Part shown: in pieces, positions 35,120 through 43,157 of the stretch
Position numbering within the stretch: position 1 is the stretch's first letter
Layout: every line of letters starts with the position of its first letter
DNA from: Methylococcaceae bacterium
Lineage (GTDB): Bacteria > Pseudomonadota > Gammaproteobacteria > Methylococcales > Methylomonadaceae
Direction of reading: 5' to 3'
Length of the DNA stretch: 64,000 nt
Assembly (NCBI GenBank): GCA_013140705.1
Contig: JABFSH010000005.1
Span: forward strand, 1-64,000
The notes under the pieces: generated by a model
What the model was told of the DNA's origin: nothing
What the model saw: the letters and a program-made list of their open reading frames with translations, nothing else
Database searches by the model: none
Translations under genes and position numbers: made by a program

Positions 35120-36676
35120 ATGAAAAGATTTACATTAGTGAAGCTGATAGTCGTATTGCTACTCATCAAGTCTGGATTTGCAGTTGCCGCTGATCCGGTT
35201 CCAACCACACCATTCAATGTAATTGGGTATATTCAGCAGTTCAGGATGTGCCAGACTGGCGACGGGACATGGTGCGCGAATCCTGATGATCCTCGGGCTG
35301 GCGCTATCATGAAGATCAATGGTATTACGGTTATCATTCCTAAAAATAGTTACATTGTCATGCCCGGTTCCTATCTAAAACCGAAAGATATTTTTGATAA
35401 AAAAATACCAACAGCAAGTGCTGGGCAAAGTGGTCTGGCGCTAGAGGACATGCCACCCCCCGCCTTTCCTTATGTGGCCGACTTAATAGGAAATATTGTG
35501 GATGGCGACTATATCGCCGGGTTGGCCAGTATTACACAGATACCGTTACAAACGGCGTCGGGATTTATAAAGTCAATAAGCAGTGCCGGGGAATTATTAA
35601 TCGGGCCAGCGCTGGATAATCCGGCCGTATCGGCCCGTGTGCGCTTGAACGATCCCAAACTGGGGTCTGGCACGGGGCGTTATGGCATGGCACAAACTGC
35701 CGATGAACGCTTTAAAGCCGATCAGGATAACCCAACCATTCATGCGGCGACTGGTTATCCTTTATGTGTTCCCAGTGCCACACCGCCGATAAATACGGAG
35801 TGTCCGTTGTCAAATCGACCCAATGGCGCTGATGGCAAGCCGCTGCGCAGATTTACAGTGGGAACCACATTTGCCGTGAGTGATGCGCCTCCCTGTGGCA
35901 GCGCTTGCGATGCTTCAAAAATGGTGCCCCTGGCAGTTGATGACTATGTGACCTATACAGGGATACTCGTCAAGGCTCCCTCTCCTACAGACCCTGATGC
36001 AACCTATATCTCGGTCTCGGCACTTGAGGCAGATTTGGGCATTTATACGGACAAAGGGAAAAACCCTGCTTACGTGTTTATAGAAGAAGCGTTACTGGGT
36101 TCCGGAGGCGCTGCTTTTCCAGGCCTGGATCAAGAAACAGGGCCTGGTAAAGTCATCCCAGGTCAGACTTTGGTTACCCGCTTTCGCATTGTAGGATTTA
36201 CGACCGACCCCAGTAGAAATGTGGATGTGTTTGCGCTTGATGCCAGGATGCCTATTAGCGATTCAAGCAACCAGGGAAAATTCACCGAAAGACTTTTGGC
36301 CAGTATTGCACCTGAACCAATTGCTCCCATGGGCCGCTTTCGGATTACCGTCGATCAGCAGGTTTTTGTGCCGCCGACAAGAGAAATTCGGGCGCGTATC
36401 AATGGCATTGCAGGGTCAAGTGCCCCAGCACCTCAGACAGCCGCCAATGGATTAATTTTTGGGGAATATACGGCGCCCGTCGCAGAGTATATTTTTCCCG
36501 AGGGGCGTGTGTTTGGAGGAAAAAAACCATTGCCGGGTGGGGTACCTGCCAATTTTGAAGATTTGTGCTTCCTTTCCCGGGGTTGGTGGCCTGAAGATGA
36601 GGCCGCGGCACTCGAACCATTGGACCCATGGCCAAGCTCCGGGCATGATCGATTAAGCGGTGTTTTTTGTAATTAA
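35120..36676 (+). CDS. Hypothetical secreted Cys-containing protein
   Basis: A 518-residue protein with a clear signal peptide (MKRFTLVKLIVVLLLIKSGFAVAA). The start is ATG 35120 with GGAGGA just upstream; the frame extends 4 codons further to a TTG inside that site. I do not recognise the family. About nine cysteines are spread in pairs (MCQTGDGTWC, PPCGSACD, PLC...EC, LCF, FCN), suggesting disulfides. Beta-rich stretches with short barrels are repeated (FNVIGYIQQFRMC and YVTYTGILVKAPSPTDPDATYISVS). No cofactor motif is visible. The position between the propeller protein and the SCO chaperone argues for a structural or substrate-binding role in the oxidase system. Confidence 0.8.
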   Translation: MKRFTLVKLIVVLLLIKSGFAVAADPVPTTPFNVIGYIQQFRMCQTGDGTWCANPDDPRAGAIMKINGITVIIPKNSYIVMPGSYLKPKDIFDKKIPTASAGQSGLALEDMPPPAFPYVADLIGNIVDGDYIAGLASITQIPLQTASGFIKSISSAGELLIGPALDNPAVSARVRLNDPKLGSGTGRYGMAQTADERFKADQDNPTIHAATGYPLCVPSATPPINTECPLSNRPNGADGKPLRRFTVGTTFAVSDAPPCGSACDASKMVPLAVDDYVTYTGILVKAPSPTDPDATYISVSALEADLGIYTDKGKNPAYVFIEEALLGSGGAAFPGLDQETGPGKVIPGQTLVTRFRIVGFTTDPSRNVDVFALDARMPISDSSNQGKFTERLLASIAPEPIAPMGRFRITVDQQVFVPPTREIRARINGIAGSSAPAPQTAANGLIFGEYTAPVAEYIFPEGRVFGGKKPLPGGVPANFEDLCFLSRGWWPEDEAAALEPLDPWPSSGHDRLSGVFCN

Positions 36677-36681
36677 AAACG

Positions 36682-37251
36682 ATGATTGCCACAATGAACA
36701 CCCGTAAAGGTATTATGGGGGCAATTCTGATGCTGTCATCCCTATCTGCGATGGCATCGGTTGATTGGGCCATAACGAGCACTCAATATAACGAGACAGT
36801 CGTTGATCAATTCGGAAAAACGCTCCGTTTCTTTGATGATTTGATCAACAACAAAATCGTTGTCATCAATTTTATTTTCACGGACTGCGCCAGTAGCTGT
36901 CCGCTTTCCACCGCCATTTTTCGTCAGGTTCAAAAGCAACTGGGCAAACAACCCGTACAGTTAATCACGATCAGTGTTGATCCGGATAATGATACTCCTG
37001 AGCGATTGCTTGCATTTAGCAATAAATTTGGCGCGGGACCGGGATGGGTTTTCGTTACAGGAGATCATGCGGCTATTTCAGGTTTATTGAAAAATTTTGG
37101 AGTTTATTCCGCTGATAGAAATAAGCACAGTAATATGGTTATTGTTGGCAATGACACGAAGCACCAATGGACCCGACTTTATGGCTTGCCCCAAGCCGAC
37201 GATATCATTTCAGCCCTGAATAAAATTGCTGGAGCCAAAAGGAATTACTAA
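36682..37251 (+). CDS. SCO1/SenC-like copper chaperone
   Basis: A 189-residue thioredoxin-fold protein with an N-terminal hydrophobic signal (GAILMLSSLSAMA). The copper ligands of the SCO family are all present: C69 and C73 in CASSCP and H149 in ADRNKHSN, together with the family block LITISVDPDNDTPERLLAF. SCO proteins deliver copper to cytochrome oxidase or other cuproenzymes in the periplasm, or reduce their thiols. No cytochrome oxidase gene is nearby, so its likely client here is the multicopper oxidase encoded upstream. It starts 5 bp after the previous gene. Confidence 0.92.
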   Translation: MIATMNTRKGIMGAILMLSSLSAMASVDWAITSTQYNETVVDQFGKTLRFFDDLINNKIVVINFIFTDCASSCPLSTAIFRQVQKQLGKQPVQLITISVDPDNDTPERLLAFSNKFGAGPGWVFVTGDHAAISGLLKNFGVYSADRNKHSNMVIVGNDTKHQWTRLYGLPQADDIISALNKIAGAKRNY

Positions 37252-37275
37252 GGATATGAGCTGCTGGCAATATGC

Positions 37276-37365
37276 ATGCAGGTGGTTCGACAGGCTCACC
37301 ACGAGCGGAAAAAAGTGAATAAATTCAATACAAATACCGTTCTACCTGAGCCTGTCGAAGGGCAA
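37276..37365. repeat. Dispersed REP-like palindrome inside the oxidase operon
   Basis: The arm ggttcgacaggctca (from 37282) is the inverse of tgagcctgtcgaa (near 37347-37359). It separates the SCO gene from the cytochrome gene. Its translation (VRQAHHER ... PEPVEG) is a known artefact of such repeats and explains the over-long N-terminus of the next frame. Confidence 0.8.
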
Positions 37366-37419
37366 TTAACAGGAGTTTTGCAAGTACCTCTTCACTACCC
37401 GAATCGGTGTAACGCCCTA

Positions 37420-38997
37420 GTGAAAGCTATTGTTGTCTGGATGTTATTAGTCGTCACAATAACTGCTGCTCATGCGGATCAGGCATTGACAGCTAAAGAA
37501 CTATTGGGACGCCGTATTTATCGTGCCGGCGAGGGTGACAGCCTAAACCCTATTCGCGCAACCCTGGGCTTAAGTGCAGATACGGTTTCTGCCAGCGCAT
37601 TTCCCTGTGCCAATTGTCATGGGCTGGAGGGTGAGGGCAAGCAGGAAGGCGGGTTGAATGTTCCGGCAATAGCGTCGAAGTACGTATTCACTGAATCTCA
37701 AGTCAATCGGCCTCAGAAACAAACATATGATGAAAGTACGTTAGCCCGCGCAATCACCAAAGGCATTAGTTCGGAAAATAGGTCGTTGAGCATGGCTATG
37801 CCCCGATACGGACTGAGCGAATATCAAACGCAAGTGTTGCTTGCTTACTTGAGGCGCTTGGGAACAGCCAGCGATATCGCCCCCGGAGTTACAGTGTCGG
37901 AGGTAAGGTTGGCAACGCTATTGCCTTTAACCGGCCCCTTGGCAGAAACTGGAAAACTACTCCATGCGACCTTGGAAAGTTGCATTGCAGAAATGAATCG
38001 TCAAGGGTCAATTTATGGGCGTAAATTAATACTAACCGCACTGGATTCGGGAAGCACCGCCGAAGAAACGCTTCCCGCTGCCCGGCGGTTGATCTCGGAA
38101 ATTAGACCGTTTGCATTAGTCTCCGGATATTTACCAGAAATTTCGCCGGCGCTGTATGAGTTATTCGTGCATGAAAGAATGCCTGTTATCGCTCCATTGA
38201 CTTTCGAACCCAAGGAAGCTCCGATTGCGGACGCTCCGTTTTTTTATTTTTTGCCCGGATATGCCGATCAGTCCCGCGCCCTGGTTGATTACTGGTTGGA
38301 TCATATTCCTCAAGGCAGCCGATCATCAAAGCCGAAGCTGGCCATCGTTTACGGACATACAAAAAGCAATCGGGACACAATGCCGACTATTCATGCGCAA
38401 ATGCAGCGACACCATTTGAATGTGATGGCAGAGGTCGATATATCATCCATCACACAAAAAACGGATCTGAATTCGATTGAAAGTTTAATGAATGGCCAAC
38501 CTGATGCCGTTTTGTTTCTTGGATCCGCCGGAGAATTCGAAACATTCGGCCATTCGCTGGAAAAGTCGCAACATAAATTCATACTTTTGGCGTTGCTTGC
38601 GATGCTAGGTACTGATGCGTTGACGATACCTGAATCGCCGATAACAAAAATGATGTTAGCGACTCCATTTAAGCAGAACTATGGGGGTTTGGAGTTATTT
38701 GCAGATAGGTTGGAGCAATTTTCCGTGGACTTACAGAGCCCCGTTTTACAACGGATTGCCTGTTCGGCGGTAAATTTTGTCGGGGAAGGCCTAAAAATAT
38801 CAGGTAAAAACGTGAGCCAAAACAATTTTGTTCGTGCATTGGAAGCGATCAACAACTTTCCGGTGGAAATTATGCCACCGCTGCAATTCGATCCGAAAAA
38901 CGGACAAGGCCTAAGAGGCGCTTATATATACACTAAAGATCCGAAATCAGGAGACTTGTCAAAGCTGGAATGGGTGACGCCAATGGATGTCTTTTAG
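37420..38997 (+). CDS. Cytochrome c domain fused to a periplasmic ligand-binding domain
   Basis: From the GTG at 37420 the protein has 525 residues: a signal peptide (MKAIVVWMLLVVTITAAHA), a small class I cytochrome c domain with CANCHG (C63, C66, H67) and a Met-rich distal loop (SLSMAMPRYG). From about residue 145 follows a type I periplasmic binding protein of the branched-chain amino acid receptor kind (RLATLLPLTGPLAETGKLLHATLESCIAEMNRQG, PFALVSGYLPEISPALYELF, YADQSRALVDYWLDH). The longer frame from 37276 reads through the REP element. A heme that sits on a ligand-binding domain suggests an electron acceptor linked to substrate capture or sensing. It probably accepts electrons from, or donates them to, the oxidase. 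Confidence 0.85.
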   Translation: MKAIVVWMLLVVTITAAHADQALTAKELLGRRIYRAGEGDSLNPIRATLGLSADTVSASAFPCANCHGLEGEGKQEGGLNVPAIASKYVFTESQVNRPQKQTYDESTLARAITKGISSENRSLSMAMPRYGLSEYQTQVLLAYLRRLGTASDIAPGVTVSEVRLATLLPLTGPLAETGKLLHATLESCIAEMNRQGSIYGRKLILTALDSGSTAEETLPAARRLISEIRPFALVSGYLPEISPALYELFVHERMPVIAPLTFEPKEAPIADAPFFYFLPGYADQSRALVDYWLDHIPQGSRSSKPKLAIVYGHTKSNRDTMPTIHAQMQRHHLNVMAEVDISSITQKTDLNSIESLMNGQPDAVLFLGSAGEFETFGHSLEKSQHKFILLALLAMLGTDALTIPESPITKMMLATPFKQNYGGLELFADRLEQFSVDLQSPVLQRIACSAVNFVGEGLKISGKNVSQNNFVRALEAINNFPVEIMPPLQFDPKNGQGLRGAYIYTKDPKSGDLSKLEWVTPMDVF

Positions 38998-39122
38998 GCC
39001 AGTCAGGGTATATTCTTTGCCGGAAATATCGCCTAAGGCCGATGGCTGAACAATAGCTCCAACCCTGCAGCCGAGGGTTGTGATGATTTATGAGGGTGTT
39101 CCGCCAGTATTCTTCTAGCAAT

Positions 39123-39152
39123 AAAAAAGGCCTTCGATTACTCGTAAGACCT
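39123..39152 (-). terminator. Rho-independent terminator of tRNA-Met
   Basis: On the minus strand AGGTCTT pairs with AAGGCCT (7 bp, one G-T), followed by a T-run (39128-39123), 10 nt after the tRNA 3' end. Confidence 0.75.
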
Positions 39153-39161
39153 GGAAATTAT

Positions 39162-39238
39162 TGGTGGCGATGGGTGGGATCGAACCACCGACCTTGGGGT
39201 TATGAATCCCACGCTCTAACCGGCTGAGCTACATCGCC
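39162..39238 (-). tRNA. tRNA-Met (anticodon CAT, elongator type)
   Basis: 77 nt including an encoded CCA. The acceptor stem GGCGATG/CATCGCC pairs perfectly, the anticodon loop is TTCATAA and the T arm GGTGGTTCGATCCCACC is canonical. The paired G1-C72 argues against an initiator tRNA. A tRNA-Ile2 with lysidine at the CAT wobble position cannot be excluded by eye. Confidence 0.92.
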
Positions 39239-39265
39239 ATTTGGTACTGATAAATTAGCTTCGGA

Positions 39266-39294
39266 ATTATAAGTGTCCAACTAGGCATTGTCAA
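39266..39294 (-). promoter_or_regulatory. Perfect-consensus sigma70 promoter of tRNA-Met
   Basis: On the minus strand TTGACA (39294-39289), exactly 17 bp, then TATAAT (39271-39266), 27 nt before the mature tRNA. The -35 overlaps the TGA stop codon of ychF. Confidence 0.9.
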
Positions 39295-40382
39295 ACGTTG
39301 AATCTGAAGTGCATGACATCGCCATCTTTAACTATGTAATCTTTACCTTCCAGTCGCCATTTTCCAGCATCTTTTGCACCTTGTTCTCCTTTATGGGAAA
39401 TAAAATCCTGATAGGCAATCACCTCTGCGCGAATAAAGCCTTTCTCAAAATCGGTATGAATGACGCCGGCTGCTTGTGGGGCAGAGGCACCAACCGGAAT
39501 CGTCCATGCTCTGACCTCCTTGACGCCTGCGGTAAAATAAGTCGCTAGATTCAGTAATTTATATCCGGCTCTAACAACTCTGTTTAAGCCCGGCTCGTCC
39601 AATCCCAAATCATCCAGGAATTCTCTCTTTTCTTCATCATCGAGTTGTGCGATTTCGGCTTCCATCGCGGCGCAAAGGGGCACAACCATGGCTCCTTCCT
39701 TGTCGGCAAAAGCTCTTACTTTATCCAGCAAGGGGTTATTTTCAAAACCATCGTCCTGGACGTTGGCAATATACATGGTAGGCTTGAGGGTCATCAGACA
39801 TAGGTCTTTGACAAAAGCTTTTTCTTCCGGTGTTAATTCCAGAAGACGGGCAGGGTGACCTGCATCCAGCTGTTTTAAAATCTGCTCCAAAACCTGCTTT
39901 TTCGCCTGTTCATCTTTATTACCGGATTTAGCCATTTTGCTGGAGCGGAGTAATGCTTTTTCGACCGAAGCCATATCGGCGAGTGCTAATTCGGTGTTTA
40001 TTACTTCAATATCGTTGATAGGATCAATTTTGCCAGCGACATGAACGACGTTATCATCCTGGAAACAGCGAACAACATGGGCAATCGCATCTGTTTCCCG
40101 GATATTGGCCAAAAACTGATTGCCAAGACCTTCTCCCTTTGATGCACCTGCCACCAGTCCCGCAATGTCAACGAATTCAATGGTGGTAGGGAGTACTCGC
40201 TGAGGCTTTACAATTTCTGCGAGTTTTTCCATTCGGGTGTCAGGCACTGGAACGACCCCTACGTTTGGGTCAATGGTGCAGAAGGGATAATTTTCAGCCG
40301 CGATTTTGGCTTTGGTTAGTGCATTAAAAAGGGTTGATTTTCCAACGTTGGGCAGGCCAACGATTCCGCAATACAGTGCCAT
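39291..40382 (-). CDS. ychF: Redox-regulated ATPase YchF (OLA1 family)
   Basis: A P-loop ATPase of 363 residues that binds ribosomes and influences oxidative stress responses. G1 is [15 protein letters not shown]3 lies in [19 protein letters not shown], and NVQD replaces the NKxD guanine motif, as expected for an ATP-preferring OLA1/YchF protein. The C-terminal TGS domain reads [33 protein letters not shown]. It is usually next to pth; here it stands alone upstream of tRNA-Met. Confidence 0.97.
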   Translation of the reverse strand: MALYCGIVGLPNVGKSTLFNALTKAKIAAENYPFCTIDPNVGVVPVPDTRMEKLAEIVKPQRVLPTTIEFVDIAGLVAGASKGEGLGNQFLANIRETDAIAHVVRCFQDDNVVHVAGKIDPINDIEVINTELALADMASVEKALLRSSKMAKSGNKDEQAKKQVLEQILKQLDAGHPARLLELTPEEKAFVKDLCLMTLKPTMYIANVQDDGFENNPLLDKVRAFADKEGAMVVPLCAAMEAEIAQLDDEEKREFLDDLGLDEPGLNRVVRAGYKLLNLATYFTAGVKEVRAWTIPVGASAPQAAGVIHTDFEKGFIRAEVIAYQDFISHKGEQGAKDAGKWRLEGKDYIVKDGDVMHFRFNV

Positions 40383-40489
40383 AGTGATTTTTTCAGGATT
40401 TTAATAGAACGGGATCAATAAAATGATCAATTTCAAACAGGAATGGAATTATACAGGCTATCGCACGATTAAAAACCTAAGGTGGGTTT

Positions 40490-41677
40490 TTATTTATTTA
40501 AATCGGTCTCTTTGAAAAGTACCGTCTTGTTTCTTCCGGAGGCTTTGGCAGTATAGAGCGCATGATCCGCAAAGCCGATTAAAGAGTCAATGTCAATATC
40601 ATCCTGACTAAGCGTATCCGCAATGACGCAATGGACACCAATACTGGCAGTAATATGTATTTCATCCCCTTTGGCTTGCCAGGATAATGAGGCAATTTTT
40701 GTTCTGATTCGCTCAGCAAAAGCTTGCCCCATATCGCTATCGGTATCGGTGAAAATAATAACGAATTCTTCTCCACCAAAACGAACGAGAATGTCGGATT
40801 CGCGAATTTCTTCCCGCACTGAATTGGAAACGTCCTTGAGAACGATATCACCCAATCCATGACCATAGGCATCGTTAATTTTCTTGAAATGATCAAGATC
40901 GAAAACCAAGATGCAAACAGACTGGCCATGTCGTTTGGTTCGAGCCAGGATGGATTCAATTTGCACATAAAAATAGCGGCGATTGTATAATCCCGTTAAT
41001 TCATCCAGCATGGACATGCTTTCGAAATGCTCTTTCAATTGATTGATATCTTCTAAAGCGGCTTCCAGCTTTTTTGTTCTGACTGCAATCTGTTCTTCCA
41101 TTTGTTGCAGCAGTCGATAATTCGTAATTAATTCCCCCATCATGTTTTTGTAAATGAGTAATAAGCGAATATGCCATTCGGAAAAGTAATTCGCTTCCGG
41201 ATGAGATATATTTAAAACGCCTAATAACTCGTTAGCTGCCATCACCGGTACGCTGATAATTGATCCTGGTAGCAGGGCATTGGTTTGCGATATGTGATTG
41301 GAAAATCGAGGATCTTGATTACAGTCATTACAATGCTGCAACGTACCGGTTTTTGCTGCAAGTCCAATAATGCCTTCGCCAATCTTGAATTTTAAAGAAG
41401 ATTGTGCAGCTTTATCCCCCCCCAAATGTTCTTTGATACTAAGGCCGGTTAAATTTACAAGGTAATTTTCCTTATCCAGGATAAAGAACGAACAACGTTC
41501 CATATCCTGATTTTGAATGAGTACCGACAGTGCTTTGAAAATGAGTTCCTTTTCGTTGCCTGATTGCGAATTCAACTCTGAAAGTTCTTTTATCGCCGAC
41601 AGTGAACCCAATAAATCAACAATGATATCCGGAATCTTGGACCGGTTTATGGTTTCACTTATTTCGTCCATAGTCAT
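40490..41677 (-). CDS. GAF-GGDEF diguanylate cyclase
   Basis: A cytosolic c-di-GMP synthase of 395 residues. A GAF-like sensor domain (about 30-200: SVLIQNQDMERCSFFILDKE, IGEGIIGLAAKTGTLQHCNDCNQDPRF) is followed by a coiled coil (EEQIAVRTKKLEAALEDINQL) and a GGDEF domain with the active site RFGGEEFVII. The inhibitory I-site RESD lies five residues before GGEEF, so product inhibition is likely. CNDCNQD in the GAF could bind metal or heme. I start at ATG 41677, four bases after the stop of the HDOD gene; the frame continues upstream inside that gene. It is the last gene of a ygfX-HDOD-GGDEF operon. Confidence 0.93.
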   Translation of the reverse strand: MTMDEISETINRSKIPDIIVDLLGSLSAIKELSELNSQSGNEKELIFKALSVLIQNQDMERCSFFILDKENYLVNLTGLSIKEHLGGDKAAQSSLKFKIGEGIIGLAAKTGTLQHCNDCNQDPRFSNHISQTNALLPGSIISVPVMAANELLGVLNISHPEANYFSEWHIRLLLIYKNMMGELITNYRLLQQMEEQIAVRTKKLEAALEDINQLKEHFESMSMLDELTGLYNRRYFYVQIESILARTKRHGQSVCILVFDLDHFKKINDAYGHGLGDIVLKDVSNSVREEIRESDILVRFGGEEFVIIFTDTDSDMGQAFAERIRTKIASLSWQAKGDEIHITASIGVHCVIADTLSQDDIDIDSLIGFADHALYTAKASGRNKTVLFKETDLNK

Positions 41678-41681
41678 GAGG

Positions 41682-42545
41682 TTATTTTCCACTGATTGAG
41701 AGCGCCGCCAGGTAAATTTTATCTTTATTCGCTCTAATGTCTGAAATGATGGGCTTAATTGTTTTAGCTGATCCGCCAAATGTTTCCAATTGTAATACAA
41801 GGTCATCAACTTCTTGTTCTTCTTCGGCAAGAATTTTTTTTGCCAATTCAACGCAGATCGTTAAAAAAGCAACAAAATTAACTTCATCACCGACGTAATC
41901 ACCATTTTTGAATTCTTTCACAACGGTTTGGTAAACACTCGGTAAATGCCAATGCTCAAGCAGCAAGCCACCGATTTCATATTGATTGTACCCAATGAAA
42001 CGGATTAATTCTTCGGAGATTGAACTGGAATTCTGTTCGGCTTGCGACAGTGCTTGATCCGTCTCTTCGGGAAATAAATGGACGGCAGCAACCAAGCCGA
42101 TATTCAGTATGAGCCCTGCTGTGTAACTGGTTGAAGGCGTCAGGTTTTCATGACGCAGTAGGAGACAAAGTTTGTGACTTAATATTGCCGTTACCAATGA
42201 CCGCATCCATAGTTTTTCGCTTATGAATCGTGGGCACTTTCTGGTATCTAATGCTAAATTCAGTAAAATGCCCAGCGCCAGGCATTTAACCAAATTTAGT
42301 CCGAGAACTCTTATGATGGCTGTTCGCAGGTCGGTTATTTTATTGACATGGCCAAAATAGGCCGAATTGGCCAATCCCAACAATCGGGCGGTGAGAACGG
42401 GCGAAATTGAAATAAGTGCGACAAGTTCTTCAATGTCAATATCAGGATTATTAACAGCAGCAATAATGTTGATGCTTGACACAGGAAGTTCCGGTAGATT
42501 TTTGACTGTGCAAATTTTTAAATTATTGCGGCGTGTATCCGTCAT
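41682..42545 (-). CDS. HDOD domain protein
   Basis: The 287-residue protein is a single HDOD domain, a catalytically inactive relative of HD phosphodiesterases often found with c-di-GMP signalling. It starts with NLPELPVSSINIIAAVNNPDIDIEELVALISISPVLTARLLGLANSAYFG and continues with IIRVLGLNLVKCLALGILL and a helical bundle. Its start overlaps the end of the YgfX-like gene by 23 bp and its stop lies 4 bp before the diguanylate cyclase start, so the three are co-translated. Confidence 0.93.
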   Translation of the reverse strand: MTDTRRNNLKICTVKNLPELPVSSINIIAAVNNPDIDIEELVALISISPVLTARLLGLANSAYFGHVNKITDLRTAIIRVLGLNLVKCLALGILLNLALDTRKCPRFISEKLWMRSLVTAILSHKLCLLLRHENLTPSTSYTAGLILNIGLVAAVHLFPEETDQALSQAEQNSSSISEELIRFIGYNQYEIGGLLLEHWHLPSVYQTVVKEFKNGDYVGDEVNFVAFLTICVELAKKILAEEEQEVDDLVLQLETFGGSAKTIKPIISDIRANKDKIYLAALSISGK

Positions 42546-42978
42546 ATTCTCTCTTATTTTTAATGGCCGTTGTTCTTAGCTTGACAATAAGTTGTCGGTA
42601 ATCGTCTTCGCACAGAGTGTCGGATGCTATAAGAATAGTTAAATCATCGATATGTTGTGACTTAATATTCAGAATTATAACGAAAATTGATGTTAGTGAT
42701 GATTTTAAAATATCCACGGGCTCAAATGTTTTGATAAATAACACTTCCCAATTCGAATGTTCAGTATACCTAAATTGATAATGCTGACGAGACAACCGCC
42801 GAATAATCCAGCAAACATGTAGGCATATTGCAATTAATAGCCCCATTTTAATGGGTAACTGCAAAGAATTGGCAAAACTGGTTATACACGCCAGCAAGTG
42901 TAACAATACCTGCCCCCGCATTAAGCGGGTGGATGGCTTCAGTGTTAACAATAATGCCGATTCGCTTTTTTTTGGCAT
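42523..42978 (-). CDS. YgfX-like membrane protein
   Basis: A 151-residue protein with two hydrophobic segments near the N-terminus (LLHLLACITSFANSLQL and MGLLIAICLHVCWII), followed by a beta-rich cytosolic part (WEVLFIKTFEPVDILKSSLTSIFVIILNIK ... LIASDTLCEDDYRQLIVKL). This is the YgfX (CptA) layout; in E. coli YgfX works with SdhE (YgfY) and lies divergent from ygfZ. Here it is also divergent from ygfZ but no sdhE is seen, and an HDOD gene takes the downstream position. Assignment is by layout and motif, moderate certainty. Confidence 0.75.
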   Translation of the reverse strand: MPKKSESALLLTLKPSTRLMRGQVLLHLLACITSFANSLQLPIKMGLLIAICLHVCWIIRRLSRQHYQFRYTEHSNWEVLFIKTFEPVDILKSSLTSIFVIILNIKSQHIDDLTILIASDTLCEDDYRQLIVKLRTTAIKNKREYDGYTPQ

Positions 42979-43090
42979 GGTCTAAATATTCCGGTAATGG
43001 GTTTGGTTTTTTACATCTTGTCGATTAGGCATAACACTCATCTGTCAAAATATTTCGGATTCAAGCCGTTTATTTATCAGGCATATATGT

Positions 43091-43118
43091 TTTGCCTTTA
43101 CTTAAAGCGCGTTATAAT
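43091..43118 (+). promoter_or_regulatory. Candidate promoter of ygfZ
   Basis: A perfect TATAAT (43113-43118) with a poor -35 (TTTGCC, 16-bp spacer). It lies 40 bp before the ATG at 43158, which supports that start over the longer frame. Confidence 0.5.
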
Positions 43119-43157
43119 TCGGTACATTATTTTAAATGTACACCCTTCAATATACCC

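Noticed and set aside
37276-37419. N-terminal 48 residues of the cytochrome frame
   Set aside because: Derived from a dispersed repeat; a normal signal peptide starts at 37420.
39162-39238. Initiator tRNA-fMet
   Set aside because: The first base pair of the acceptor stem is a normal G-C, while initiator tRNAs have an unpaired first position.
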